Positions 51,243 through 60,243 of a stretch of 64,000 bases of DNA are shown piece after piece. Source of the stretch: Eubacteriales bacterium (GTDB taxonomy: Bacteria > Bacillota > Clostridia > Lachnospirales > Lachnospiraceae); NCBI GenBank assembly GCA_030524715.1, contig JAUNGB010000014.1, positions 1-64,000 on the forward strand, in the 5' to 3' direction. The position numbers and the translations under genes are program-made. The notes below the pieces were generated by a model. The model was not told the DNA's origin and searched no databases. It was given only the letters and a program-made list of their open reading frames with translations. The stretch's first letter is position 1. Each line of letters begins with the position of its first letter.

Positions 51243-53294
51243 TTAAATACCCAGGTTTTCCAGATTATCTTTCATATGTTCCGTAAGCTTTTCCTTCAGC
51301 TTCCTGTGCAGAGGCAGAGTAAGCCCGCTGTCTGAAGCCAGGATTTCCGCGGCGGCTTCACTGGATGCCTTCAGCACATCCGCGTCGTTATAAATGTCGC
51401 CGATCTTAAATTCCATGATTCCGCTCTGCCGGATGCCGAACAGGTCTCCGGGCCCGCGGAGTTTCAGATCTTCTCCGGCTATATAAAAACCGTCATTGGA
51501 TTTATTGAGGATTTCAAGCCGTTTAGAGGTTTCCTTCACATCGTTTCCCTGCATGAAAATACAATAGGACTGATACTGCCCTCTGCCGACCCTGCCTCTT
51601 AGCTGGTGAAGCTGCGCAAGCCCGAATCGCTCCGCGTTTTCGACCATCATGACCGTCGCGTTAGGAACGTTTACGCCTACCTCCACAACTGTGGTGGAAA
51701 CCAGGATCTGTATTTTTCCGGAGGCAAAATCCTCCATGACTTTATTTTTTTCCTTTGGTTTCATTTTCCCGTGCAGATAAGAGATGGAAATGTCCGGCGG
51801 CAGGATTCCCTTTAGTTTTTTTGTATAGTCCAGAACGTTTTCCGCATCCAGTCCCTCGCTCTCTTCCACCATAGGACAAATGACGTAGGCCTGACGTCCC
51901 TCTCTCACCTGCCGTTCTATAAAAGAATATGCTTTGGGCCTGTATGAGGTTCCTACCACGCAGTTCTTAATGGGAAGACGCCTGGCGGGAAGCTGGTCGA
52001 TAACGGAAATATCCAGATCTCCGTACAGGATGATGGCCAGAGTCCGGGGAATGGGGGTCGCGCTCATAACAAGAACATGCGGGGGATTTCCCATGGTAGT
52101 CAGGGCTTCTCTCTGTTTCACACCGAAACGGTGCTGTTCATCTGTGATAACAAGGCCGAGACGGTGATAAGCAACGGATTCCTGGATCAAGGCATGGGTG
52201 CCGATGATGATATCCGCCTCGTGGGCTGAAATTTTCGCGTAAATCTCCCGCTTTTCTTTTGCAGTGCAGGAGCCGGTTAAAAGAACCGGGCGGCAGGAAA
52301 GTCCCTGCTCTTCTATCAGCTTCCGGAATGCTTCAAAGTGCTGGCGGGCAAGAACCTCCGTGGGAACCATAAGGGCTGCCTGACAGCCGTTTTCTGCGGC
52401 CATGACCATGGCAAGAAAAGCAAGAATGGTCTTCCCGCTTCCTACATCGCCCTGAATAAGCCGCGACATCAGAGGACGGCCTGACAGGTCGCGTTCAATC
52501 TCATGCCACGCGTTAAGCTGTGCGCCTGTGAGAGAATAGGGCAGATTTTCGATGATACGTTCCGTTGTCCAGGTCTTTTTCATAGGGAAGGCGTTTTTGG
52601 CGGTTTCCGTTTTTTCTTTTAAAAGCTGGACTGCAAGAATAAATAATAAAAACTCATCAAAAACCAGCCGTTTTCTTGCGATCAGAAGTTCCTCCCTGTT
52701 CGGCGGAAAATGGATGGTACGAACAGCATAGTCAAGGCCTGCAAGCCCGAAATTTTTCCTGATATTTTCAGGAAGGTATTCCTCCATAAGAGACTGGTCT
52801 TTCAGCACCAGACGGACAAGCTTCACAATGGTTTTGTTGGAAAGACCTGCGGTCAGGCTGTAAACAGGCTGAAGACTGTTCTGGATCCCGTCATAGGCGG
52901 CAGGGGTAAAAATCTCAGGGTGCTCCATCTGAAGCCTTCCCTGCTTTTTTATGAGCTTTCCGTGAAAAATAAAAACACTGCCCCTTTTCAGAGTGCTGCG
53001 AAGATAGGGGGAATTAAACCATACAATGGGAAGCTTTCCGCTTGCATCGGCGACGGTTACCGTTACCACCTGCATGTTTTTTACCTGATTAATGTAAATG
53101 CCGGAAGTGACGGCGCCGCGGACGGAACGGACGGCGCCCTCTTCCAGAGAAGCAATATCCACCGGAGGATCATAGGCATCGTAGTCCCTTGGATAATAAT
53201 GAAGAAGGTCGTCGGTAGTGAAAATGCCGATCTTCTGAAAAAGCTGCTCGGTTTTTTCTCCGACGCCTTTTAAGGTTCGTAACGAATTTTTCAT
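51243..53294 (-). CDS. recG: ATP-dependent DNA helicase RecG
   Basis: 683 residues from the ATG at 53294 (GAGG upstream). Wedge/OB domain at the N-terminus, then helicase motifs: Walker A QGDVGSGKTILAFLAMVMAA, DEQHRFGVKQ, SATPIPRTLA, and motif VI QLRGRVGRGQ. It remodels stalled forks and Holliday junctions. Located after fakA, as in most Firmicutes. Confidence 0.96.
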   Translation of the reverse strand: MKNSLRTLKGVGEKTEQLFQKIGIFTTDDLLHYYPRDYDAYDPPVDIASLEEGAVRSVRGAVTSGIYINQVKNMQVVTVTVADASGKLPIVWFNSPYLRSTLKRGSVFIFHGKLIKKQGRLQMEHPEIFTPAAYDGIQNSLQPVYSLTAGLSNKTIVKLVRLVLKDQSLMEEYLPENIRKNFGLAGLDYAVRTIHFPPNREELLIARKRLVFDEFLLFILAVQLLKEKTETAKNAFPMKKTWTTERIIENLPYSLTGAQLNAWHEIERDLSGRPLMSRLIQGDVGSGKTILAFLAMVMAAENGCQAALMVPTEVLARQHFEAFRKLIEEQGLSCRPVLLTGSCTAKEKREIYAKISAHEADIIIGTHALIQESVAYHRLGLVITDEQHRFGVKQREALTTMGNPPHVLVMSATPIPRTLAIILYGDLDISVIDQLPARRLPIKNCVVGTSYRPKAYSFIERQVREGRQAYVICPMVEESEGLDAENVLDYTKKLKGILPPDISISYLHGKMKPKEKNKVMEDFASGKIQILVSTTVVEVGVNVPNATVMMVENAERFGLAQLHQLRGRVGRGQYQSYCIFMQGNDVKETSKRLEILNKSNDGFYIAGEDLKLRGPGDLFGIRQSGIMEFKIGDIYNDADVLKASSEAAAEILASDSGLTLPLHRKLKEKLTEHMKDNLENLGI

Positions 53295-53399
53295 GTTTTT
53301 CCTCATAAAACAGGGATGCCTGCCGATACAGACACCCCATGGACCAAGCAGCTTTCAAAGCTGCTCGGCTTATTAACGGTTTCTTTGTACTGTAAAATG

Positions 53400-53432
53400 G
53401 TTACTGTTCACACCTGCGGTGCAAACAGTAAC
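53400..53432. repeat. Small palindromic repeat, copy 2
   Basis: GTTACTGTT (53400-53408) pairs with AACAGTAAC (53424-53432); an internal CA/CA loop and inner CACC/GGTG stem lie between. Same design as 15515-15547. Confidence 0.7.
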
Positions 53433-53474
53433 ATGAAATATACTGCGAAAGCGGAGACTGCCTGGATTATTCTG

Positions 53475-55127
53475 CTATTCTACAGATACTACATAGTAGT
53501 AAATCGGCTGTCCGCCCATGTTCAGCTCTACCTCACAGTCCGGATATTTCTCTTCCAGGGTGGAAGCCAGCGTTTCTGCTTCAGCTTCAGGAATATCTGC
53601 GCCGTAGTAAAGGCTGATAACCTCGGATTCCCCATTCATCATAGCGGCGACAGTGTCCAGAACTACCTGGTTCTTGTCCTGTCCTACCGCCAGAATGCCG
53701 TGATCGCCGATACCCATGATATCTCCTTCATGGATTTCTTTATCATCGATACGGGTATCCCGTACAGCGTAAGTGATCTGTCCGGTCTGGACCTTAGTGA
53801 TAGCCTCTGCCATAGCGTCCGCGTTTTCCCGGGCGCTCTTTTCGGGAACAAAACTGATCAAAGCGGTGATTCCCTGAGGGATGGTTTTGGTTGGAACCAC
53901 GATGATCTCTTTATCTTCCGTCAAATCTCTTGCCTGATTTGCTGCAAGGACGATATTTTTGTTGTTGGGGAAAATATAAATAGTCTTTGCGTTGACCTTT
54001 GCAATGGCGTTCAGCATGTCTTCCGTGCTGGGATTCATAGTCTGTCCGCCTTCGATCAGGTAATCCACGCCTAATTCCTTAAAGATATTGGTCAGTCCGT
54101 TGCCTGCGGATACGGAGATAAAACCGAAATCCTTAGCTTCCTGCTCCGCCTGCTCTCTGGCAAGCTTTTCTGCATCCTTTATTAATTTTTCCTGATGTTC
54201 TTCTCGCATGTTATCGATCTTCATGCGGGAAAGAGCGCCGTAAGTAAGGGCGCGCTCGATAGCCTGGCCCGGATGGTTAGTATGCACATGTACTTTTACG
54301 ATTTCATCATCCGCCACCAGAACGATGGAATCTCCTATGGATGTCAGGAACTGTTTAAAGGAACGCTCTTCCTCTTCCGGCATTTCCTTATCCAAAAGAA
54401 TAATAAATTCCGTGCAATAACCAAATTTGATATCCGCCTCTGCCTGAGGTGAGATTTTGGTAACGGATGCACCGGCGCTCTTGCCGAAAGTGGAATAGTC
54501 CACCTCTTTGCCAAGGTATCCGTCGATGGCGCCGCGCAGCACTTCCAGGAGCCCCTGGCCGCCGGAGTCCACAACTCCAGCCTCTTTTAAAACAGGAAGC
54601 ATGTCCGGTGTACGGGCAAGGGTATCCTCCGCATGGGCGAAGATCGCCGCGAAATAGCTTTCCAGATCCTCAGCGTCTTCGGCAAGCTCCGTCGCCATGG
54701 CAGCCGCTTCTCTGGCTACAGTTAAGATGGTTCCTTCTTTCGGCTTCATGACGGCTTTGTAAGCGGTTTCTACAGCCTTTTCCATGGCAGCCGCGATAGC
54801 CGGCGCATCCAGAGTCTCAGACTTGCTGACACTTCTGGTAAAACCGCGCAGAAGCTGGGAAAGGATAACGCCGGAGTTTCCTCTTGCGCCCCGCAGGGAG
54901 CCGGAAGAAATAGCCTTTGCCAAAGTTTCCATGTCTGCGTCCACAAGGGCGCTGACCTCAGCGGCTGCGGACATGATGGTAAGGGTCATATTGGTTCCCG
55001 TGTCTCCGTCCGGTACCGGGAATACATTCAGTTCATTAATCCATTCTTTTTTCGCTTCCAGGTTTTTGGCCCCGGCCAGAAACATTCTGGAAAGTATCTT
55101 GGCATCTATGGTTTGATTATTCACCAC
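53475..55127 (-). CDS. fakA: Fatty acid kinase catalytic subunit (DAK2 domain, YloV)
   Basis: 550 residues. N-terminal DAK2 domain (NVFPVPDGDTGTNMTLTIMS, GARGNSGVILSQLLRGF, DSGGQGLLEVLRG), a middle FakA domain and C-terminal part with VHVHTNHPG-type strings. With a FakB protein it phosphorylates exogenous fatty acids for phospholipid synthesis. GTG start after GGAGGAAC. It follows the Asp23 gene by 18 nt. Confidence 0.93.
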   Translation of the reverse strand: MVNNQTIDAKILSRMFLAGAKNLEAKKEWINELNVFPVPDGDTGTNMTLTIMSAAAEVSALVDADMETLAKAISSGSLRGARGNSGVILSQLLRGFTRSVSKSETLDAPAIAAAMEKAVETAYKAVMKPKEGTILTVAREAAAMATELAEDAEDLESYFAAIFAHAEDTLARTPDMLPVLKEAGVVDSGGQGLLEVLRGAIDGYLGKEVDYSTFGKSAGASVTKISPQAEADIKFGYCTEFIILLDKEMPEEEERSFKQFLTSIGDSIVLVADDEIVKVHVHTNHPGQAIERALTYGALSRMKIDNMREEHQEKLIKDAEKLAREQAEQEAKDFGFISVSAGNGLTNIFKELGVDYLIEGGQTMNPSTEDMLNAIAKVNAKTIYIFPNNKNIVLAANQARDLTEDKEIIVVPTKTIPQGITALISFVPEKSARENADAMAEAITKVQTGQITYAVRDTRIDDKEIHEGDIMGIGDHGILAVGQDKNQVVLDTVAAMMNGESEVISLYYGADIPEAEAETLASTLEEKYPDCEVELNMGGQPIYYYVVSVE

Positions 55128-55145
55128 AAGTTCCTCCTCTAATTC

Positions 55146-55505
55146 CTAATCTATCGCGCGCACGCCTTCAACATAGATGTTGATCTTCTCGATCTCCATC
55201 CCCGTGAAAGCTTCGACTTTATATTTGACATTGCTGACAAGATTATCGGCAATCGTACTGATATTTACGCCATACGCCACGATTACATGGAATCCCAGGC
55301 GAATTTTATTTTCTTCCGTAATACTTACACTGATACCGTGCTTCAGACTGTCTTTGCGGAGAAGCTTTACGAGGCCGTCCTTCATACTGACGGCGGCCAT
55401 TCCGATAATTCCGAAACACTCTACCGCCACGCTTCCCGCATAGGTAGCAATGACATCAGTATCGATAACGATCTGTCCTAATCCGGAATCTATACGTCCA
55501 TTCAT
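55146..55505 (-). CDS. Asp23/Gls24 family protein (YloU)
   Basis: 119 residues. VIATYAGSVAVECFGIIGMA and the closing VKAFTGMEIEKINIYVEGV-like strand-helix are typical of Asp23 proteins. In Firmicutes yloU lies directly before fakA and may help membrane-associated stress responses or lipid metabolism. Its promoter has a TATAAT box at 55541-55546 with a weak -35. Confidence 0.92.
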   Translation of the reverse strand: MNGRIDSGLGQIVIDTDVIATYAGSVAVECFGIIGMAAVSMKDGLVKLLRKDSLKHGISVSITEENKIRLGFHVIVAYGVNISTIADNLVSNVKYKVEAFTGMEIEKINIYVEGVRAID

Positions 55506-55598
55506 ATGGTTACCTCCAATTTTCAGTTTAGTATGTATGTATTATAACCTGTTTTACCGGAAAAAGAAATAATATTTTTACAATTTTCCTTTTTTTGC

Positions 55599-55627
55599 TT
55601 GCAAAAGATGATTTCATCTGTTAGAAT
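55599..55627 (+). promoter_or_regulatory. Promoter of rpmB
   Basis: -35 TTGCAA (55599-55604), 17-bp spacer containing GATGATTTCATC, -10 TAGAAT (55622-55627). Confidence 0.7.
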
Positions 55628-55664
55628 ATAGACTGTTGAAAATAAGCGTCAAGGAGGTGCTACC

Positions 55665-55853
55665 ATGGCTAAGTGCGCAATTTGTGAAAAAGGTGCTCAT
55701 TTCGGAAACAACGTGAGTCATTCTCATAGAAGATCCAATAAAATGTGGAAATCTAATGTCAAATCCGTTAAAGTAAAGACTGCTGACGGCGGAGCTAAAA
55801 AGATGTATGTTTGTACTTCTTGTTTAAAATCCGGCAGAGTAGAAAGAGCATAA
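55665..55853 (+). CDS. rpmB: 50S ribosomal protein L28 (zinc-ribbon form)
   Basis: 62 residues. AKCAICEKGAHFGNNVSHSH carries the first CxxC and CTSCLKSGRVERA the second, so this is the zinc-binding C+ version rather than the zinc-independent one. AAGGAGGTG lies 6 nt before the ATG. It diverges from the Asp23-fakA-recG operon, the standard Firmicute arrangement, and ends in a good terminator. Confidence 0.97.
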   Translation: MAKCAICEKGAHFGNNVSHSHRRSNKMWKSNVKSVKVKTADGGAKKMYVCTSCLKSGRVERA

Positions 55854-55860
55854 AATATTT

Positions 55861-55890
55861 GCCCCCGCAATCTATGCAGGGGCTTTTTTC
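55861..55890 (+). terminator. Terminator of rpmB
   Basis: GCCCCCGCA and TGCAGGGGC form a stem with TTTTTT following. Confidence 0.9.
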
Positions 55891-55988
55891 ATCCCATGGG
55901 AACATAAGAAAGAACTCCGATATGTTCTGAATACGTTTCTGCTCCCCGCAGGATAAAGATAACACCTGTTTCCTGTAATAATGTGAAA

Positions 55989-56019
55989 AACAGGTATGCA
56001 GTTTCCCTGCATACCTGTT
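55989..56019 (-). terminator. Terminator of the 45-residue membrane protein gene
   Basis: AACAGGTATGCAG pairs perfectly with CTGCATACCTGTT (13 bp, 5-nt loop), then TTTC on the minus strand; the stem starts at the stop codon. Confidence 0.75.
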
Positions 56020-56155
56020 ATCTGCAAAACATCTGGTATCCGCATAAAAGACAGACAGCCGCCCCGATGACAATGATGGCGTTCTCTGTAATCAGCATTC
56101 CGATCACCATTCCGATTCCTATGCAAAACAGCATTAATCCCAAAAGCCTTCCCAT
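56018..56155 (-). CDS. 45-residue double-span membrane protein, unknown
   Basis: ATG at 56155 with CAGGAAAG upstream. Almost entirely hydrophobic: GLMLFCIGIGMVIGMLI, a polar turn TEN, then AIIVIGAAVCLLCGYQM, ending FCR. Two tight membrane spans are likely, with glycine-rich packing faces. A perfect hairpin terminator begins at its stop codon. It lies 91 nt downstream of the ytfJ-type spore gene and on the same strand, so may be co-expressed. I do not recognise the family. Confidence 0.6.
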   Translation of the reverse strand: MGRLLGLMLFCIGIGMVIGMLITENAIIVIGAAVCLLCGYQMFCR

Positions 56156-56246
56156 ATCTTTCCTGCCCTGTCTCTTTGGTTTTGTTATAGTTTATGCAGG
56201 AATTGTCCGGAAGAACACTTTTGATCAGATATCTGTACTGTCATTC

Positions 56247-56612
56247 TCAGATATCTGTGCCGTCGTCCTTATTTCCCATTTGAGAAGCAAAGCGGTCTAC
56301 AAAATCAGGAACCATGTCCAGTACCTTGGTCAGACCATCCTGATTTTTGATATTTACAAGTTTGGTAGTACCGTTCTGGATCACCAGCACGGCACAGGGG
56401 GTAAGCTTGCCGCCTATACCGCCGCCGCCGTTGTTCTTCTTGTCCCCTGCGAAAGCGCCTGCGCCCACTCCGAAAGATACGTCAACTAACGGAAGAATAA
56501 TGGTATCGTCCACATGAATGGCATCTCCGATTACCGTCTTGGCGGAAATAAAGGTGTCCATGCCTTTGAACAGGGAATTTACAGTATCCTTAAAATTATT
56601 TTCGTTTGTCAT
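56247..56612 (-). CDS. ytfJ: GerW/YtfJ family spore protein
   Basis: 121 residues. FKDTVNSLFKGMDTFISAKT, VGDAIHVDDTIILPLVDVSF and GVGAGAF followed by a glycine-rich GGGGIGGKLTPCAVLVI are the YtfJ/GerW core. In Bacillus it is made in sporulation and needed for normal germination. It overlaps the upstream DUF2953 gene by 4 nt, the usual ytfI-ytfJ arrangement. Confidence 0.95.
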   Translation of the reverse strand: MTNENNFKDTVNSLFKGMDTFISAKTVIGDAIHVDDTIILPLVDVSFGVGAGAFAGDKKNNGGGGIGGKLTPCAVLVIQNGTTKLVNIKNQDGLTKVLDMVPDFVDRFASQMGNKDDGTDI

Positions 56613-57757
56613 AAATCGTCCTCCTTATGCTTCCATCGGTTGATGACATATTTGATATTTTTGTTGAAATATATTTGTACTGCGGCTTTCAGGAGTACAA
56701 CACCGTAGATCCTGCCCTTCAGCCGTATATTGCCTTTCAGTATATTGGTTCCTTCAAATACCGGGCATATCTCTATGCAGTTTTTATGAAGAGGCATTGT
56801 GACACCAAACAAAGCCAGTACGGTTCCGGTTACGGAAGGATCCTCGCTTCCGAAGGTAAGCTTTCCGTCTATCCTGGTAGGGAAAACGTGCCTGAGAAGC
56901 TTCACCAAAGTCCCCCTGACAAGAGAAAGCGCTTCTTTGGTACGAGGGTGGGTAAGGAATTGCTTCCACCAGTCTATTTTAGCATAAACGCCGCGGATTG
57001 TTAATGCAATTTTCCGAAATGTTTCCGGAATTTTCTTAAGTTCTTTTAGTTTCTCCAGAAAGCCGTAGATCCTATTCCGGATTTTTGAAAAAATGCCGCT
57101 CTTCGGCGCAGACTCATTATCGCTGGAAGCAGACGGATCCTGTCCGTCACTTTCGGCTTCGTACTCCGCCGCTGCATCCGATCCGGGCTCCGTATTCTTA
57201 TCCGGCATACTCCCTGATTCCCGCCGGGGCGTCGATTCATCCTTCGGCTCTGCCATGGATTTCGGTTCGTCCTTCGACTCCGGTATGGATTCCGGTTCAT
57301 CCTTCGGCTCCGGTATGGATTTCACTTCGTCCTTCGACTTCGTCATAGATTTCGGTTCCGGTCCGTCCTCCGGTTTTGTATGCCCCGGTTGGGATTCTGC
57401 AGCCGGAGAAGGCGCTTTTGCCCTTGACGGACTCTGCTGTTTTGGTTTGTCCTTCCGTTTCCGGTTCTTTAATTTTTTTATAAAACCCGTCAGTTTTTCC
57501 AACGGTATACCGAAAATTTTTATGGAATGGCTCAGCTTCTGGTCTTCCATGCGTATCCTGACGGAAATCCCGTGGAACAGCCAGCTTACTGCAGCTTCTC
57601 CCTGGATTTTACGGAAATCTTCTTCTTCATTGGAAGCCGCGGCACGATAACGGACCGGGCAGAACAGAATCAGAAGAAGGGCGAGCAGCAGCAGCGCCAG
57701 AAGGACTCCCAATATGATCAATATAAACCTGATAATCATCCACAGTATATGTAACAT
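56609..57757 (-). CDS. DUF2953 membrane protein (YtfI-like) with repetitive acidic linker
   Basis: 382 residues. One N-terminal span (ILWMIIRFILIILGVLLALL), then a long charged linker (about 100-215) built of near-repeats such as KSIPEPKDEPESIPESKDEP. The DUF2953 domain follows (IDGKLTFGSEDPSVTGTVLA, LRGRIYG-like end). Partner of YtfJ in sporulation genomes; function unknown. The linker is encoded by tandem, partly identical DNA units. Confidence 0.85.
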   Translation of the reverse strand: MLHILWMIIRFILIILGVLLALLLLALLLILFCPVRYRAAASNEEEDFRKIQGEAAVSWLFHGISVRIRMEDQKLSHSIKIFGIPLEKLTGFIKKLKNRKRKDKPKQQSPSRAKAPSPAAESQPGHTKPEDGPEPKSMTKSKDEVKSIPEPKDEPESIPESKDEPKSMAEPKDESTPRRESGSMPDKNTEPGSDAAAEYEAESDGQDPSASSDNESAPKSGIFSKIRNRIYGFLEKLKELKKIPETFRKIALTIRGVYAKIDWWKQFLTHPRTKEALSLVRGTLVKLLRHVFPTRIDGKLTFGSEDPSVTGTVLALFGVTMPLHKNCIEICPVFEGTNILKGNIRLKGRIYGVVLLKAAVQIYFNKNIKYVINRWKHKEDDL

Positions 57758-57761
57758 GTGT

Positions 57762-58073
57762 TCACCTGTTCTTTAAATATTCTTCTACCCGAAAGGTACC
57801 TGTCCGGCGGTAGGCTTCCATAAGGACGTCCGCTGCCAGTTGAATTGCCTCGTCTTTTCCCCTGGCCATGCCGATAATGTCAGGACACAGACGGTAAGCG
57901 GCGTCCTGTATAAGGGTAATGGCAGGGAGGATTTCCATTAAATTATCCGGATTAGGCGAAAGGGTCAGCAGATATATGCCGGGAGCCATTTTTCCCTGAT
58001 CGATTTTCCGCCTGATAGCTTCCGGATTTTTTATTCCTTCTCCCACATAATAGTTTTCCTGCCATTTTAACAT
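57762..58073 (-). CDS. Conserved small protein, unknown function
   Basis: 103 residues from the ATG at 58073; the frame runs further upstream without a ribosome site. Starts MLKWQENYYVGEGIKNPEAI and contains GIYLLTLSPNPDNLMEILPA and ARGKDEAIQLAADVLMEAYR. Mixed alpha/beta, no membrane span, no family I can name. It sits 4 nt upstream of the DUF2953 gene, so probably co-transcribed with the ytfI-ytfJ pair. Confidence 0.65.
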   Translation of the reverse strand: MLKWQENYYVGEGIKNPEAIRRKIDQGKMAPGIYLLTLSPNPDNLMEILPAITLIQDAAYRLCPDIIGMARGKDEAIQLAADVLMEAYRRTGTFRVEEYLKNR

Positions 58074-58165
58074 TCTGCACTCACCGCACTTTCTTATTCC
58101 TGTAGAGCATACCCATTTCTGCTGAAATCTAAACAGGACTGCGCAAAACACACAGCCCTTTTCCC

Positions 58166-58621
58166 TTAGTAATACTTATGCTGTTTTCCCCAGAGTCCCT
58201 GGCTGCGCATTTCCAGATATTCCTGATAAGCCTTTTCGACGATCTGCTTTTCATTGGAAAAACGGAGCAGGTGATAGATTTCGTGAAATTTGTAATATCC
58301 CGAATCCACGAAAAACTCTTCTCTCTGAGGTTTGCTATGATAATTATCAGCCGTCATCAGATACCAATGAACTTCTTTTGTGACCATGTCCTCCGGTACA
58401 GTAAAATTATACTGGCTTTTACCGATATATTTCACAATGGAGGCCCGGACATCTGCTTCCTCCTTTACTTCGCGTAAAGCCGTCTGAATATGTGTCTCCC
58501 CCTGTTCTACTGTTCCCTTCGGCAAAACCCAGCCTTCATAACGGTTCTTATAAGACTTGTATAATGCCAGTATCTTTCCCCGATGAATTACCACACCGCC
58601 ACAGCTCGTTGCTTCTATCAT
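58166..58621 (-). CDS. NUDIX hydrolase
   Basis: 151 residues. The Nudix box is complete: GTVEQGETHIQTALREVKEE, then ADV. It starts MIEATSCGGVVIHRGKILAL, like diadenosine polyphosphate or NTP pyrophosphatases of the MutT group. Substrate cannot be fixed. It begins a same-strand run with the small unknown gene and ytfI-ytfJ. Confidence 0.9.
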   Translation of the reverse strand: MIEATSCGGVVIHRGKILALYKSYKNRYEGWVLPKGTVEQGETHIQTALREVKEEADVRASIVKYIGKSQYNFTVPEDMVTKEVHWYLMTADNYHSKPQREEFFVDSGYYKFHEIYHLLRFSNEKQIVEKAYQEYLEMRSQGLWGKQHKYY

Positions 58622-58735
58622 ACTGCAATCCCTCCTGTAGAGCGTGTTGTAATAGTCCTGTCAGGCATCCCCTCCAGGACTGTGATTCCTGAAACTGTAT
58701 ATAGTATACCTCTTTTTCTGAAAACTGGCAACCAC

Positions 58736-58780
58736 AACCTGCTAATTATAATAAATATAACCTGCTAATTATAATAATAA
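58736..58780. repeat. Tandem 23-bp duplication at the 3' end of the PBP gene
   Basis: AACCTGCTAATTATAATAA occurs at 58736-58754 and again at 58759-58777. The second copy contains the PBP stop codon and last codons, so the end of the gene is duplicated just downstream. Confidence 0.85.
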
Positions 58781-60243
58781 GCATCAAAAAGCTGTCCGGC
58801 GATGGGAACTGCCGCCTCACTTCCGGTTCCGCCTCCTTCGACGATGATGGCAACCACCAGATCCGGATCATCAACATTGGAATAGCCGATAAACCAGGAA
58901 TGGCTTGAGCCGTTTTCGTCATATTCTGCGGAACCTGTCTTGCCTGCGACTGTATAACCCCTTCCGCTTAAGGCGGAGGCGGTTCCATAATCCACGACGT
59001 TTTTCATCAGCTTGCCGAGAAGATTGGCCTCGTTGCCGGTCATCAGGCTCCGGTATGCGACCGGCTCGGTTTTGCTGACGGATTCCCCGGAATTATTTAC
59101 GACCTCATCGATCAGGTATGGCGTCATGAGTACGCCGCCGTTGGCGATGGCGCTTGTGATCAGAGCCATGTGCATGGGAGAGACAAGGGTATTTCCCTGT
59201 CCGATGGCAGTCTGCATGATCAGAGGCGTTCCCGAACGCTTATCAAGGGAAAAGCTGCTTTTACGGTAGGAGTCCAGAGGGAGCTTTTTATTAAAAAGCA
59301 GATCCTCACTGGTTTCCTTCAGGGAACTGCCGCCCAGTTCAATTCCCATATCCGCAAAAGCGCAGTTACAGGAATTTGCAAAAGCGGAATAGAAATCCTC
59401 CTGCCCGTGTACGGTTCCGTTATAGCATTGCAGAGTATGGTCTTCCATAGTAATGCTACCCTGGCAGAGATAGGAATATCCCTCCAGGCTGCCTTTTTTG
59501 CGGAAATAGTCAAGGGCGGTTACCACCTTAAAGGTAGAACCCGGGGGATACTGTCCCATGGTGGCCCGGTTTAAAAGACTGCTGTTAGTCTCGTCGTTGA
59601 CCAGATAATCCCAGTTGTCCGCCAGATAATTAGGGTCAAAATCCGGTTTGCTGACCATGGCAAGGATTTTTCCGGTGGAAGGCTCCAGTGCGACTACGGC
59701 CCCCTTTCTGTCTCCAAGGGCATAGTAGGCAGTTGTCTGCAGATTGGCGTTCAGCGTGGAAATGACCGTATCGCCCATGTTTTTCTGATCCATGAATTCG
59801 TTCTTCATCTGTTCCAGAAAGAAAGCATGGGAGGTCAGAAGCTGAAAGTTCGCTTCGGATTCCAGACCGCTTTTTCCGTGAGTGTCATACCCGATCACAT
59901 GGGAAAAAATATTGGAGTACGGGTAAATACGGTTTTCTGTGCCGTCCTCATATACATCTGTTTTTGCCAGAATTTCTCCGTCCGCCGACTGGATCGTACC
60001 CCGGATCACGCGATCCGAGAAGGTATCCTGCCGTGTATTATAAGGACTGTTGATAAAGTCCTCGCTTTTTACGCTGTTGAAATAGATTACATAGCCTATA
60101 AGACTTACGAAGATCAGCACGAAAAAGTAAGAGACATAGGTATATTCCCGGTTGCGTGCTTTTTTTCTTTTAGCGGCGGATCGGTCTAGCTGTTTTTGTT
60201 CTTTCAAAAGCTCTTTGCGCCGTTTCTTTTCGATGTCTTTCAA
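58765..60243 (-). CDS. Penicillin-binding protein transpeptidase (class B, PbpA/FtsI-like)
   Basis: 492 residues, TTG start at 60243 with GAGG upstream, overlapping ftsW-type gene by 74 nt. One membrane anchor (VSYFFVLIFVSLIGYVIYFN), then the transpeptidase with SxxK in GQYPPGSTFKVVTALDYF, SxN in FANSCNCAF and KTG in VAGKTGSAEYDENG. It cross-links peptidoglycan outside the membrane. Pairing with a FtsW/RodA polymerase gives a complete synthase for division, elongation or spore cortex. Confidence 0.93.
   Translation of the reverse strand: MKDIEKKRRKELLKEQKQLDRSAAKRKKARNREYTYVSYFFVLIFVSLIGYVIYFNSVKSEDFINSPYNTRQDTFSDRVIRGTIQSADGEILAKTDVYEDGTENRIYPYSNIFSHVIGYDTHGKSGLESEANFQLLTSHAFFLEQMKNEFMDQKNMGDTVISTLNANLQTTAYYALGDRKGAVVALEPSTGKILAMVSKPDFDPNYLADNWDYLVNDETNSSLLNRATMGQYPPGSTFKVVTALDYFRKKGSLEGYSYLCQGSITMEDHTLQCYNGTVHGQEDFYSAFANSCNCAFADMGIELGGSSLKETSEDLLFNKKLPLDSYRKSSFSLDKRSGTPLIMQTAIGQGNTLVSPMHMALITSAIANGGVLMTPYLIDEVVNNSGESVSKTEPVAYRSLMTGNEANLLGKLMKNVVDYGTASALSGRGYTVAGKTGSAEYDENGSSHSWFIGYSNVDDPDLVVAIIVEGGGTGSEAAVPIAGQLFDAYYYN

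Noticed and set aside
57085..57650. Long plus-strand frames opposite the DUF2953 gene
   Set aside because: Serine/proline-rich antisense shadows of the repetitive acidic linker.
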